Shown piece after piece: positions 8,498 to 18,341 of a stretch of DNA of 64,000 nucleotides. Under the pieces are notes generated by a model. That model saw only the letters and a list, made by a program, of their open reading frames with translations. It did no database searches and was not told the DNA's origin. This stretch comes from Micromonospora arida (GTDB lineage Bacteria > Actinomycetota > Actinomycetes > Mycobacteriales > Micromonosporaceae). The translations under genes were made by a program, and so were the position numbers. Within the stretch, counting starts at the first letter, position 1. Every line of letters starts with the position of its first letter. Location of the stretch: assembly GCF_003857035.1 (NCBI RefSeq), contig NZ_QGSY01000158.1, positions 33,027-97,026 on the forward strand. Direction: 5' to 3'.

Positions 8498-11400
8498 GTG
8501 CTGGTCATCCACGGGCTGTGGTTGCCCGGCGGCAGCTCGACCGGCGGCCTCGCCGTCTGGGCCGAGGACAGCGCCGCACCGATTCCCGCTGCGCGTTCGG
8601 GCCGACCGGCCCGGGAACGCCCGCACCCCTTCGCCGCCGGGCACACCCACCTGGCCGCCGTCCTCGCCGACGCCGCCGAGCCGACCCGGCCGGACACCGC
8701 GTTGCTCACCCTGCCCACCCTGGCGGGCGCGCCGACCGACTCACCCGAGCTGATCCGCACCACCGTCGCACCTGCGACCCGCGGCCGGCTCACCCTGGCC
8801 GGGTGGCGGGTCCCCACCCTGGTGTACGCCCCGGACGACGCCCTGTCGCTGCTGCAAGCCCTGGACGACATCCCGGCGGTGGCCGGGGCCACCCTGCGGC
8901 ACCTCGCCGAGCTGGCCGACTTCGCCGCCGACCTGGTGACCCGTGGCCGCGTCCTCCCCGGCGTGCGCACGGGCGACCAGCTGCCCGGTGCTGGCGCGAC
9001 GGCGGCGTCAGGAGCTACTGGGCAGGCGGCAGCGCAGGCGATCTGGCGTCCGCTGCTGACCGGCACCGACGCCGCCTGGGCGCGCTCGCTGGCGCTGGCC
9101 CTGCCACCCGCTGCCCGAGCCGCCGTCCTGCCGCCCGCCACCGCCGCGTTGCCGTCCACCGCCGTCCTGCCGCCCAGCGCCGCCGCTGCTCAGGGGTCCA
9201 CCGGGAGCGCCGCCGCCTCCGCTGCGGCGACCGTCGGTTCGGGCGGGCCTGAGCTGACCGCTGCCGCCCTGGTCGCGGATGCGCTGGATGCGTTGACCGA
9301 CGCTGCCGCACGGGCTGCGCTGGCGACCACGACGCTGGCCCGAGGGCTGCGCCCGGGTGGCCCGGCGCCGGCCTGGCTGGCCGCGCTCGCCGGCCCGCAG
9401 CGGGACTTCACCATCGACCCGGCCGGGCTGGCCACCCTCTCCGCCGAACTGGACGCCTGGCAGCGCGACGCCGCCGGTGGCCCGGTGCGGGCCAGTTTCC
9501 GCCTGGTGGAACCAGCCCCCGACGAGGTCACCGAACCGATCCTGGCCACCCGGGCGCTACCCGCCGACGGCGCGCCCGTGCCCGCCGACGACGCGCCCGT
9601 GCCGGTGCCCGCCGACGACGCACCCGTGCCGGTGCCGGTCGGGTCGATCGGTGCCGGGCGCTGGCGGTTGGAGTTCGGGTTGCAGGCCGCGGACGAACCC
9701 GGCCTGCACGTCGACGCCGGGGAGATCTGGCGAGCGCCGCAGACCCTCGGCGGCCTGGTCGGCCGGACGACCAGCCCGCAGGAGACGCTCCTCGCCGAGC
9801 TGGGCCGGGCCAGTCGGCTCTGGCCGGATCTGGACGCCGCGCTGCGTACCGCCGCCCCGGAGGCGATGGACCTCGACGTCGAGGGGGCGCACCGGTTCCT
9901 CAGTGCGGGCGCCCCGGTGCTGCACGCGGCCGGTTTCGGGGTGCTGCTGCCCTCCTGGTGGCAGCGTCCGTCGGCACGACTGGGCGCCCGGTTGCGAGCG
10001 CGCAGCCGCACCGCGCCGGGCACGGTGGGTGGCGCCGATGCCGGTGTCGGTCTGGACGCCCTGGTCGACTACCGCTGGGAAATCGCGCTCGGTGACCAGC
10101 CGCTGTCCGCCGAGGAGTTGGCGGCGTTGGCCGAGACGAAGACCCCGTTGGTACGGCTCCGCGGCCGGTGGGTGGAGCTGGACCCGGGGCGGCTCGCGGC
10201 CGGGCTGCGCCTGCTCCGCTCCGCGGGCGAGCTGACCGTCGCCGACCTGCTCCGCCTCGGGCTGGCCGACGGCGAGGCCACCGGCGAGCTGCCGGTGTTG
10301 GAGGTGACCGCCGACGGGGCGCTGGGCGACCTGCTCGCCGGCGCGGTCGAGCGGCGGCTCACCCCGCTGGACCCGCCACCGGGCTTCCGGGGGACGCTGC
10401 GGCCGTACCAGCAGCGGGGACTGGCCTGGCTGGCCTTCCTGCGCTCACTGGGCCTGGGCGGTGTGCTCGCCGACGACATGGGGCTGGGCAAGACGGTGCA
10501 ACTGCTCGCGCTGCTCGCCGGGGACCCACCGGAGGCCGGGCCGACCCTGCTGGTCTGTCCGATGTCGCTGGTCGGCAACTGGCAGCGGGAGGCGGCCCGG
10601 TTCACCCCGGAGCTGCGGGTACACGTACACCACGGTGCCGAGCGGGCGCGGGGGGCGGAGTTCACCGCGGCCGCGCACGGCGCGGACCTGGTCCTCACCA
10701 CCTACTCGGTTGCCGCTCGCGACGCCGCCGACCTGGCCGGCATCGACTGGCACCGGGTCGTGGTGGACGAGGCGCAGGCGATCAAGAACGCGTCGACCCG
10801 GCAGGCCGAGGCGGTTCGCGCGCTGCCCGCCCGGCAGCGGGTGGCGGTGACCGGTACGCCGGTGGAGAACCGCCTCGCCGACCTCTGGTCGATCATGCAG
10901 TTCGCCAACCCGGGTCTGCTCGGGCCGGCGGCGACGTTCCGCAAACGGTTCGCCGAGCCGATCGAGCGGCACGGTGACGCCGAGGCCGCCGAGCGGCTCC
11001 GCCGGATCACCGGCCCGTTCGTGTTGCGCCGGCTCAAGACCGACTCGTCGATCATCTCCGACCTGCCGGAGAAGCTGGAGATGGAGGTGCTCTGCAACCT
11101 CACCGCGGAGCAGGCCGCGCTGTACCGGGTGGTGGTCGACGACATGCTCGCCCGGATCGAGACCAGCGACGGCATCGAACGACGCGGCCTGGTGCTGGCC
11201 ACCATGACCCGCCTCAAGCAGGTCTGCAACCACCCCGCCCAACTGCTGCGCGACGGCTCACCGCTGGAGGGCCGCTCCGGCAAGCTGGCTCGGCTCACCG
11301 AGATCCTGGAGGAGGTGCTGGCGGCGGGGGAGCGGGCGCTGCTCTTCACCCAGTACGCCGAGTTCGGTGCGATGTTGCGGGGTCACCTGTCGGCGCGGTT

Positions 11401-11815
11401 CGGCCGGGAGGTGCTGTTCCTGCACGGTGGCCTCGGAAAGGCCGAGCGGGACGCCCTGGTGCAGCGTTTCCAGTCGGCGGAGGGTCCGCCGCTGTTCGTC
11501 CTCTCTCTCAAGGCCGGCGGCACGGGGCTGACCCTGACCGCCGCGAACCACGTGGTGCATGTGGACCGGTGGTGGAACCCGGCGGTCGAGGACCAGGCCA
11601 CCGACCGGGCGTTCCGGATCGGGCAGCGCCGACGGGTGCAGGTGCGCAAGTTCGTGTGCGCCGGCACCGTCGAGGAGAAGGTGGCCGCGCTGATCGCCGA
11701 CAAGCGCAGCCTCGCCGAGCGGGTGGTCGGCACCGGCGAGCAGTGGATCACCGAGTTGTCCACCGGCCAGTTGCGGGACCTGTTCGCCCTGGAAGCCGGC
11801 GCGGTGGTGGAGTGA
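8498..11815 (+). CDS. SNF2-type DEAD/DEAH helicase
   Basis: 1105-residue superfamily 2 ATPase of the SNF2/RapA group, expected to translocate on nucleic acid. The N-terminal ~550 residues are a poorly conserved module rich in Ala. Helicase lobe 1 has Walker A DDMGLGKT near 659 and Walker B VVDEAQAIKN near 755; lobe 2 (about 940-1070) has LHGGLGKAERD, SLKAGGTGLTL and the arginine finger in DRAFRIGQ. Around residues 350-375 short in-frame repeats give PADDAPVPVPADDAPVPV. GTG start with GGGGGAG. It is translationally coupled to the SWIM gene (4-base overlap), a frequent actinobacterial pair. Confidence 0.93.
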   Translation: MLVIHGLWLPGGSSTGGLAVWAEDSAAPIPAARSGRPARERPHPFAAGHTHLAAVLADAAEPTRPDTALLTLPTLAGAPTDSPELIRTTVAPATRGRLTLAGWRVPTLVYAPDDALSLLQALDDIPAVAGATLRHLAELADFAADLVTRGRVLPGVRTGDQLPGAGATAASGATGQAAAQAIWRPLLTGTDAAWARSLALALPPAARAAVLPPATAALPSTAVLPPSAAAAQGSTGSAAASAAATVGSGGPELTAAALVADALDALTDAAARAALATTTLARGLRPGGPAPAWLAALAGPQRDFTIDPAGLATLSAELDAWQRDAAGGPVRASFRLVEPAPDEVTEPILATRALPADGAPVPADDAPVPVPADDAPVPVPVGSIGAGRWRLEFGLQAADEPGLHVDAGEIWRAPQTLGGLVGRTTSPQETLLAELGRASRLWPDLDAALRTAAPEAMDLDVEGAHRFLSAGAPVLHAAGFGVLLPSWWQRPSARLGARLRARSRTAPGTVGGADAGVGLDALVDYRWEIALGDQPLSAEELAALAETKTPLVRLRGRWVELDPGRLAAGLRLLRSAGELTVADLLRLGLADGEATGELPVLEVTADGALGDLLAGAVERRLTPLDPPPGFRGTLRPYQQRGLAWLAFLRSLGLGGVLADDMGLGKTVQLLALLAGDPPEAGPTLLVCPMSLVGNWQREAARFTPELRVHVHHGAERARGAEFTAAAHGADLVLTTYSVAARDAADLAGIDWHRVVVDEAQAIKNASTRQAEAVRALPARQRVAVTGTPVENRLADLWSIMQFANPGLLGPAATFRKRFAEPIERHGDAEAAERLRRITGPFVLRRLKTDSSIISDLPEKLEMEVLCNLTAEQAALYRVVVDDMLARIETSDGIERRGLVLATMTRLKQVCNHPAQLLRDGSPLEGRSGKLARLTEILEEVLAAGERALLFTQYAEFGAMLRGHLSARFGREVLFLHGGLGKAERDALVQRFQSAEGPPLFVLSLKAGGTGLTLTAANHVVHVDRWWNPAVEDQATDRAFRIGQRRRVQVRKFVCAGTVEEKVAALIADKRSLAERVVGTGEQWITELSTGQLRDLFALEAGAVVE

Positions 11816-12714
11816 CGGACTTCGCCGACTACGGGCGCCCGCGTCGGGTCGACGGGGGTCTGCGGGCGCGTAGTACCCGGGGCGCGATCGGCAGGTCCTG
11901 GTGGTCGCGGCGTTTCCTGGAGGTGCTGGAGTCGTTCGCGCTCGGCACCCGGCTGACCCGGGGCCGGTCCTACGCGCGGGCCGGTCAGGTGCTCACGCTC
12001 GACATCACACCCGGCCGGGTCGACGCGGTGGTGCAGGGCTCACGGCCGCAGCCGTACCAGGTGTCGATCGCGCTGAAGCCGTTCCCGGCGGCGCTCTGGT
12101 CCCGAATCGAGGACGAGCTGGCCGGGCAGGCGTTCTTCAGCGCCCGGCTGCTCGCCGGGGACCTCCCCGACGAGTTGGAGGAGCTGTTCGCCGCCGCCGG
12201 CGCGCCGCTCTTCCCGGCCGCCGTGGGCGAGTTGACCCAGCGCTGCAACTGCCCCGACTTCGCGGTGCCGTGCAAACACCTCGCGGCGACGTTCTACCTG
12301 TTGGCCGAGGCGTTCGACGCGGACCCGTTCGAGTTGCTGCACTGGCGCGGTCGGTCCCGGGCGGAGTTGCTCGACGAACTTCGCGCCCGGCGGGCCGCGA
12401 CCACCGGTGCCACCCCACCGCCCCCACCGGTCGACCCACCGTCCGAATCGGACGGTGCGGTGTCGACAGTGGAGGCCGTGGCACCGGTCGGTGCCGCCCG
12501 GGCGCTCGCCGGGCTGTCGGCGACGCCGTTGGCGGATACGGCGGACCGGTTCTGGTCAGCGCCGGTGCCGCTGCCGGATCGGCCGCCCCGACTGGTGACC
12601 GGCACCGACCTGCTGCTGCGCCAGCTCGGAGCGCCGGCCCCGGCCATCGGTGGGCCGGGACTGCTCGAACGGTTGCGCCGCGCGTACCGGGCGTTCGGTC
12701 CGGCCGACAGGTGA
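11812..12714 (+). CDS. SWIM zinc finger protein, partner of the SNF2 helicase
   Basis: 300 residues. The SWIM zinc finger C145-x-C147-x6-C154-x-H156 (CNCPDFAVPCKH) is complete and usually mediates DNA or protein binding. The rest is an N-terminal alpha/beta region and a C-terminal Pro/Ala-rich stretch. The GTG start at 11812 overlaps the helicase stop (GTGA), so the two proteins are made together and probably act in one complex. A possible role in DNA repair or transcription recycling is inference. Confidence 0.9.
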   Translation: MTDFADYGRPRRVDGGLRARSTRGAIGRSWWSRRFLEVLESFALGTRLTRGRSYARAGQVLTLDITPGRVDAVVQGSRPQPYQVSIALKPFPAALWSRIEDELAGQAFFSARLLAGDLPDELEELFAAAGAPLFPAAVGELTQRCNCPDFAVPCKHLAATFYLLAEAFDADPFELLHWRGRSRAELLDELRARRAATTGATPPPPPVDPPSESDGAVSTVEAVAPVGAARALAGLSATPLADTADRFWSAPVPLPDRPPRLVTGTDLLLRQLGAPAPAIGGPGLLERLRRAYRAFGPADR

Positions 12715-12772
12715 GCTGTCACGTCCACCGGTTGAGCCGTCCCGTCGAGCGGTTGAGCAGTCACGTCCAGCG
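12710..12772. repeat. 3 x 21-bp tandem repeat over two gene ends
   Basis: Three diverged units start at 12710, 12731 and 12752 with core gttgagc.gtc.cgtc.agcg. Unit 1 contains the TGA stop of the SWIM gene; unit 3 contains the end of the convergent DUF3040 gene. Each unit keeps a TGA in the SWIM frame. Confidence 0.75.
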
Positions 12773-13018
12773 GCGGCGGAACCGCCACATGATCGCGGCA
12801 TTGGCCACCAGCACCACCGCGCAGATCGCGCCGGTGAGTCGACCGGCGAACACGGCTATCGCCGGCAGCGACGCCCACAGCACGATGGTCAACAACATCA
12901 GGTAGCGGCCCCTGCGGGCTCGGGCCCGGTGGTCCAGCCGGTTGAAGAAGGCCGGGTCACTTTCCCGGAGCTGACGGGTGATCTGGTCGAATCTGCGCTG
13001 ATCCTCTTTGCTGAGCAT
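12761..13018 (-). CDS. DUF3040 family membrane protein
   Basis: 85 residues. The N-terminus (LSKEDQRRFDQITRQL) matches the DUF3040 start, followed by a basic linker and two membrane helices (about 41-58 and 61-78) ending in RFRRRW. Function unknown; the family is restricted to Actinobacteria. GGGAAGG ribosome-binding site upstream of the ATG. Confidence 0.85.
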   Translation of the reverse strand: MLSKEDQRRFDQITRQLRESDPAFFNRLDHRARARRGRYLMLLTIVLWASLPAIAVFAGRLTGAICAVVLVANAAIMWRFRRRWT

Positions 13019-13446
13019 GGCGCTGCCTTCCCCTCACGCGTTCAGCGGTTCGGCGGCATACCCGCTGCGGTGGCGGATCACGCTCGCACGCTGCTGCTTT
13101 TCCTCCACGCGAGCGCGCTTCACGTCCGGCTTACCTGAACCTTAAGTTTGCCTTTGGTGGCGAACCGCGCCGAAAGTGTCGGCTACGACGGCGTGGTCCG
13201 ATCCGTGCTCGGCTGCCACGCGTAGGCCCTGCTGGGAAGGTCGGCCGGCCGGACCGCCGCACCGTCCGTCGCCGAGGTCGCACTGAACGCTGTCTTAAGT
13301 GCCCTCATGAATGGGTTCCGGCCACCTTGAAGGGTCATGGGGCCTTGGTTACTTTGCCGTAGCAACCCCCTCAGGCAACAGTCGCCGCACCTGCCGCACC
13401 TGCCCGGTAGCAGCTTCCGGCGCTCATCAGAAATCGGGATTGGTAC
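13019..13446. other. Long divergent intergenic region
   Basis: 428 bp with no credible gene. It must carry the promoters of the DUF3040 gene and of the redox operon. The clearest features are two CTTAAG-centred segments (near 13139-13152 and 13288-13301), A/T-richer than their surroundings. The ATG of the DUF1800 gene is not preceded by a good Shine-Dalgarno sequence. Confidence 0.5.
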
Positions 13447-15522
13447 ATGGCCGACCAGAATGTGCCACCACGTCGACCGCGGGACGACCGCGGTTGGGAC
13501 GGACATCAGCACCCCAGCGCTGACGGCTACGGCGACCCCCACACGCCCGCGCCGTACGGCTACGATTCGCCCCACCCCTACCAGGGCGGCTACGCCGAGC
13601 AGACCGACCCGCGTGAGCAGTACGCCGGGCAGCCCGCGCCCGCCCCGCGCGGTCCGCAGTGGGTCGGCCCGGAAGGCCTTGGCCGTCCGGCCCCGGCACG
13701 ACCTGCCGGCACCGGACTGCCCACCCTCGACGATGACGACGAGCCGGGTCGCAAGGTCGGCCGACGTAAGGCGATGGTGGCCCTTGGCGGCACCGCCGCC
13801 GTCGTCGCCGGTGGCGCGGCGCTCGCCATGACCCCGCAGATCCGTGGCCTCTTCGGCGACGAGGCGGCCGGCGACGCGACCGGCAGCACGCTGACCGACG
13901 GCACCGCGGCGCGGCCCAGCGGCCAGCAGCCCAGCACGGTGCGTACCTATACCGAGCAGAACGAAAGCTACATGGGTTCCCGGGCCGGTGAGGCGCTGAA
14001 GAAGAACGCGCCGGCCGGTGGGCGGACCTTCTCCGGCCCGGCAGCGGCCGCGGCGGCGACCAAGGTGACCGTGAAGACGGTGCTGGCCAAGGACCCGATC
14101 CTGCACCTGGCCCGGCGCACCACCTTCGGCGTGACGCCCGCGGTGATCGCCGACATCAAGCGCGATGGCATGGACGCCTGGATCCGCGGCCAGCTGGACC
14201 CGGAGAAGTTGGAGCCGAGCAAGGGCGAGCTGAAGCTCGCCGAGCTGCCGACCCAGAAGCTCTCCGTGCAGCAGCTGCGCGACCAGCGGGACAAGCTCAA
14301 CGATCAGGACGCCCAGCCGGAGCGGGAGATGGTCGACGCCACCATCGCCCGGCAGATCTGGTCCAAGCGCCAGCTGTTCGAGGTGATGGTCGACTTCTGG
14401 AACGACTTCCTGCACGTCGCCGCTGACTTCGACGGCGGCGAGGTGTACCGCAACTCGTTCGACCAGGACGTCGTGCGCAAGCACGCGCTGGGCAGCTACC
14501 CCGAGATGCTGGTGGCCGCGAACAAGCACCCGGCGCTGCTGATCTACCTGAACCAGAAGGACTCCCGCAAGGACGCGATCAACGAGAACCTCGCCCGGGA
14601 GAACCTCGAGCTCTACTCGGTCGGCGTCGACGGTGGCTACAAGGAGCCGGACGTCCGCCAGGCCGCCATGCTCCAGACCGGCCGCGGCGTCCAGGACGGC
14701 AAGTACGTCTTCCGCCCCGAGCAGCACTACGTCGGCAAGGTGAAGATCCTCGGCTTCACCCACCCGAACAACTCGGCCGACCCGAAGAAGGCCGAAGCGG
14801 CGATCGACGCGTACATCACCTACATCGCGACGCACCCGTCGACCGCGAAGTACGTGGCGCAGAGCCTGGCCACCCGGTTCGTCTCGGACACCCCGCCGAA
14901 GTCCCTGGTGGACCGGCTGGCCAAGACGTACACCGCCAACAAGGGCATGATCAAGCCGGTCCTGATGACGCTGTTCTGCTCCTCGGAGTTCTGGGCCGGT
15001 GTGGGCCAGAAGGTGCGCCGGCCGATGGAGTACCTGGTCGCCACGTACCGCACCCTGGGTGTCTCGCCGGAGGCGTCGCCGAAGCACAACAACGGTGACA
15101 GCAAGCGCACCGCGTACGCCCGAGGGCTGCGCCAGATCCACGACAAGATGCGCGAGCTGGGCCAGTACCCGATGGGTCAGCCCACCCCGGACGGCTACCC
15201 GGACGTCTACGTCGCCTGGACCTCGGCCGGCGCCATGCTCAACGGCTGGAACGAGGCGGGCGAGATCCTCGCCGGCTACCGGACCACCTTCACGTACACG
15301 GCGCCGGAGAAGCTGGTCGCCAAGCCGCCGGCGACGGCCGGGGCGTACGTGGACGCGCTCTCCCTGCGGCTGGTGGGCCAGAAGCTGAGCACGCGGGAGA
15401 AGAACCTCATCCTCGGCGTGGCCGGTGTGGCGACGACCACCAAGGTCGACGCCACGTTCAACGGGGCCATCACCGCCGTCGCGCGGGCGATCCTCGCTTC
15501 CCCCCAGCACCACCTCCGGTGA
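13447..15522 (+). CDS. DUF1800 family protein
   Basis: 691 residues. Residues 1-100 are an acidic, Pro/Gly/Tyr-rich cytoplasmic stretch. Around 102-130 comes GRRKAMVALGG plus a hydrophobic segment, a Tat-like signal or anchor. The DUF1800 domain proper begins near HLARRTTFG and contains RNSFDQDVVRKHALG and NENLARENLELYSVG, both diagnostic. DUF1800 has no established activity; it almost always occurs with DUF1501. First gene of a five-gene operon ending in a flavin-transfer enzyme. Confidence 0.88.
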   Translation: MADQNVPPRRPRDDRGWDGHQHPSADGYGDPHTPAPYGYDSPHPYQGGYAEQTDPREQYAGQPAPAPRGPQWVGPEGLGRPAPARPAGTGLPTLDDDDEPGRKVGRRKAMVALGGTAAVVAGGAALAMTPQIRGLFGDEAAGDATGSTLTDGTAARPSGQQPSTVRTYTEQNESYMGSRAGEALKKNAPAGGRTFSGPAAAAAATKVTVKTVLAKDPILHLARRTTFGVTPAVIADIKRDGMDAWIRGQLDPEKLEPSKGELKLAELPTQKLSVQQLRDQRDKLNDQDAQPEREMVDATIARQIWSKRQLFEVMVDFWNDFLHVAADFDGGEVYRNSFDQDVVRKHALGSYPEMLVAANKHPALLIYLNQKDSRKDAINENLARENLELYSVGVDGGYKEPDVRQAAMLQTGRGVQDGKYVFRPEQHYVGKVKILGFTHPNNSADPKKAEAAIDAYITYIATHPSTAKYVAQSLATRFVSDTPPKSLVDRLAKTYTANKGMIKPVLMTLFCSSEFWAGVGQKVRRPMEYLVATYRTLGVSPEASPKHNNGDSKRTAYARGLRQIHDKMRELGQYPMGQPTPDGYPDVYVAWTSAGAMLNGWNEAGEILAGYRTTFTYTAPEKLVAKPPATAGAYVDALSLRLVGQKLSTREKNLILGVAGVATTTKVDATFNGAITAVARAILASPQHHLR

Positions 15523-15530
15523 GGCACCCG

Positions 15531-16913
15531 ATGGAGAAGACTGTGTACAACTCTTTCCCCCTGCACCCCGAATGCCCCGACGTGCGACGGCTGGCCGACA
15601 ACCCGGCCGAGGCGTTGCTGCGCGCCGAGGCGGACATCGTCGCCGCCGAGAACGCCGCCGAGTTCGACAGGTACCGCACCCTGGAGAACCTGGAGGAGGC
15701 CCAGCAGGACGGTCGCGGCGTGACCCGGCGGACCTTCGTCGCCGGTGCCGCGGCCACCGCCACCGCGCTGGCCACCGCCCAGTTCGTCACCACCTCGGCG
15801 TCGTTCGCGGCGACCAAGACCGGCACCCTGATCCACGTCTTCCTCTACGGCGGGCTGGACGGCCTGAGCCTGATCGCGCCGGACAACGACGCGGTGCTCA
15901 ACAAGGCCCGGCCCGACCTGCTGCTCGGCAACGACTCGCTGGCCCTGGGCCGCGGCTTCAAGCTGACCGGCGCGTTCAAGCCGTTGGAGAAGTGGCTCAC
16001 GGCCGGTCAGCTGGGCTTCATCCCGGCGGTCTCCGACGAGCGGCTGTCCCGCAGCCACTTCCAGGCCGCGGACGCCTGCAACCTGGGCGGGCTGCCCAAC
16101 GAGACCGGCGGCCGGGGTTGGCTCGACGGTCTGGTCGACAACCTGGGCAAGGGCACCGCGTTCCGCAGCGTCGGCGTCGGCAGCACGCTGCCCCGCTCGC
16201 TGGTCGGCAACAACGGCGCCATCTCGCTGAACAGCGTGGGCTCGCTGCGCCTCAACGGTGACGAGCGGTTCCGGGCCGCCACCGAGAAGGCGATCAAGGG
16301 GCTCTTCACCGGGATCAACCACCCGGTCGAGGAGGCCGTGCAGGAGGGCATGGGCGCCCTGGCCACCGCGCAGAAGCTCGCCGCCAAGCCGTACCAGCCC
16401 GCTGAGGGCGTCACGTACGAGGGTGTCGGCCGGGCGTTCCAGCAACTCGCCCAGCTGATCAAGGGCGGCGCCAACGTGCGGGTCGCCACTGTCGGCATGG
16501 GCGGCTACGACACCCACGAGAACCAGGGCACCCGCGAGGGCGGCCAGCTGTACCGCCGGTTGAACGAGCTGGCCAGCGCCATGGCGGCCTTCTTCACCGA
16601 CCTCGGCCCGAAGGCCGCCGACGTGACGATCATGGTGTCCAGCGAGTTCGGCCGTCGGGTCGGCTCCAACGGCGGCGGCACCGACCACGGGCACGGCGGG
16701 GTGGTCACCGTTCTCTCCGGCAAGAAGCTGGCCGGTTCGCTGCTCGGCACGTGGAACGGCCTGGACAAGCTGGACTCCGGCGACGTGCCGGAGTACAACA
16801 ACATGTTCAACGTCTACGGCGCGGTGGCGCAGGGCCGGTTCGGGCTCACCAACGCGGAGGTCGACAAGGTCTTCCCCCGCCAGAAGTACGCCCCGATGAA
16901 GCTGTACGCGTGA
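15531..16913 (+). CDS. DUF1501 family protein with Tat signal
   Basis: 460 residues. Residues 60-90 hold a twin-arginine signal (TRRTFVAGAAATATALATA...), unusual in being preceded by about 60 residues of N-terminal sequence. DUF1501 belongs to the alkaline-phosphatase-like fold; LIHVFLYGGLDGLSLI, VGMGGYDTHENQG and SEFGRRVGSNGGGTDHGHGG are typical. No activity is established for this pair. The ATG at 15531 has GGTGAGG 6 bases upstream; the GTG at 15519 overlapping the previous stop is an alternative. Confidence 0.88.
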   Translation: MEKTVYNSFPLHPECPDVRRLADNPAEALLRAEADIVAAENAAEFDRYRTLENLEEAQQDGRGVTRRTFVAGAAATATALATAQFVTTSASFAATKTGTLIHVFLYGGLDGLSLIAPDNDAVLNKARPDLLLGNDSLALGRGFKLTGAFKPLEKWLTAGQLGFIPAVSDERLSRSHFQAADACNLGGLPNETGGRGWLDGLVDNLGKGTAFRSVGVGSTLPRSLVGNNGAISLNSVGSLRLNGDERFRAATEKAIKGLFTGINHPVEEAVQEGMGALATAQKLAAKPYQPAEGVTYEGVGRAFQQLAQLIKGGANVRVATVGMGGYDTHENQGTREGGQLYRRLNELASAMAAFFTDLGPKAADVTIMVSSEFGRRVGSNGGGTDHGHGGVVTVLSGKKLAGSLLGTWNGLDKLDSGDVPEYNNMFNVYGAVAQGRFGLTNAEVDKVFPRQKYAPMKLYA

Positions 16914-18328
16914 CGCATTCGCACACCCACGCCGCCGGCCGTCGTACCGGGACCTCGTCCCGGTATGGCGGCCGGTCGGCTGCGCCCGTACCCCCGCAGA
17001 TCCCGGACCGGCGCGGACCCGGCGGCCGACGGCTGCTCGGCGTACTGCTCCTGGTCGGCCTGCTCGCCAGCGTGCTGCCGTGGTGGTTGGGCACCCCCGC
17101 CGGATCGCTGCGCAGCACCGCGGCCACCGTCACCGCGGCCGGCCGGATCACCGGCCTGATCGCCGGCTACCTGCTGCTGGTGCAGGTGCTGATGATGAGC
17201 CGACTGCCGGTGCTGGAACGGTGGATCGGCGGCGAGCACATGGCCCGCTGGCACCGGGACATCGGCGCCACCCTGCTGGTCACCGTGCTGGCACACATGT
17301 CGCTGATCCTGGTCGGCTACGCCGACCTGCGTAACCAGTCGATCCTCGCCGAGGTCGGCACGTTGCTCGGCGACTACGAGGACATGCTCTCGGCGTTCGT
17401 CGCCACCGGCATCATGATGCTTGTCGGGTTCAGCAGCATCCGGGCGATCCGGCGAGCACTGCCCTACGAGCTGTGGCACCTGCTGCACCTGTCCAGCTAC
17501 CTGATCCTGCTGCTCGGCTTCGGCCACCAGTTCACCCACGGCGCGCAGCTGTACAAGCCCGGCCCGGTGCGCACCGGCTGGATCGCGCTCTACCTGCTGG
17601 TGATCGCCGCCCTGCTCTGGGGCCGCGTGATCGCCCCGGTGGCGTTCAACCTGCGCTACAAGCTGCGGGTCGCCGACGTGGTGGCCGAGAGCCCGGACAC
17701 CATCTCCATCTACCTCACCGGGGAGCGGCTCGGCCGGCTGGCGATGCTCGGCGGCCAACACTTCCGCTGGCGGTTCCTCACCCGGGGCTGCTGGTGGCAG
17801 TCGCACCCGTTCTCCGTCTCCGCCGCCGCCAACGGGCGCTGGCTGCGGGTCACCGTCAAGGTGGTCGGCACCCACACCGCCGACCTGCGCGACCTGGAGC
17901 CGGGCACCCGGGTCTGGGCCGAAGGCCCGTCGGGGACCTTCACCGCCGCGCACCGGCTCCGCGAGCGGGCGCTGCTGATCGCCGGCGGCAGCGGCATCAC
18001 ACCGATCCGGGCGATGCTGGAGGAGTTGCCGCCGGGCGCCGCGCTGATCTACCGGGCCCGCACACCGGCCGACGTGCTGCTCAGCCGCGAGTTGGACTGG
18101 CTGGCCCAGGAACGCGACACCTCCGTCTGGTACGTCATCGGCTCCCGCGACGACCCCGGCCCCCGCCAACTGATGAGCCCCGACGGGCTGCGGCAACTGG
18201 TGCCCGACGTGGCCCGGCGCGACGTCTACCTGTGCGGGCCGCCCGGTCTGGTGGAACAGTCGGTGCGTGCGCTGCGGCGGGCCGGCGTGCCCCGACGGCA
18301 GATCCACCTGGCCACGTTCGAGCTGTAG
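16910..18328 (+). CDS. Ferric-reductase-like flavocytochrome (heme b, FAD/NAD(P)H)
   Basis: 472-residue membrane oxidoreductase. After a basic N-terminus, about six hydrophobic segments lie between residues 40 and 245. His residues in helices ARWHRDIGATLLVTVLAH and YELWHLLHL fit bis-heme b ligation. A cytoplasmic FNR-like module follows: HPFSVSAAA (flavin), LLIAGGSGITPIRAM (NAD(P) ribose) and YLCGPPGLVEQSV. It should pass electrons from NAD(P)H across the membrane. The GTG start overlaps the DUF1501 stop (GTGA). The likely acceptor is the FMN-binding protein encoded next. Confidence 0.9.
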   Translation: MTHSHTHAAGRRTGTSSRYGGRSAAPVPPQIPDRRGPGGRRLLGVLLLVGLLASVLPWWLGTPAGSLRSTAATVTAAGRITGLIAGYLLLVQVLMMSRLPVLERWIGGEHMARWHRDIGATLLVTVLAHMSLILVGYADLRNQSILAEVGTLLGDYEDMLSAFVATGIMMLVGFSSIRAIRRALPYELWHLLHLSSYLILLLGFGHQFTHGAQLYKPGPVRTGWIALYLLVIAALLWGRVIAPVAFNLRYKLRVADVVAESPDTISIYLTGERLGRLAMLGGQHFRWRFLTRGCWWQSHPFSVSAAANGRWLRVTVKVVGTHTADLRDLEPGTRVWAEGPSGTFTAAHRLRERALLIAGGSGITPIRAMLEELPPGAALIYRARTPADVLLSRELDWLAQERDTSVWYVIGSRDDPGPRQLMSPDGLRQLVPDVARRDVYLCGPPGLVEQSVRALRRAGVPRRQIHLATFEL

Positions 18329-18341
18329 GAAGGGCATCCCC

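Noticed and set aside
13139..13152. Possible iron-regulator (IdeR/DtxR) box upstream of the redox operon
   Set aside because: Only a loose half-site with CTTAAG; no 19-bp palindrome as required for such boxes.
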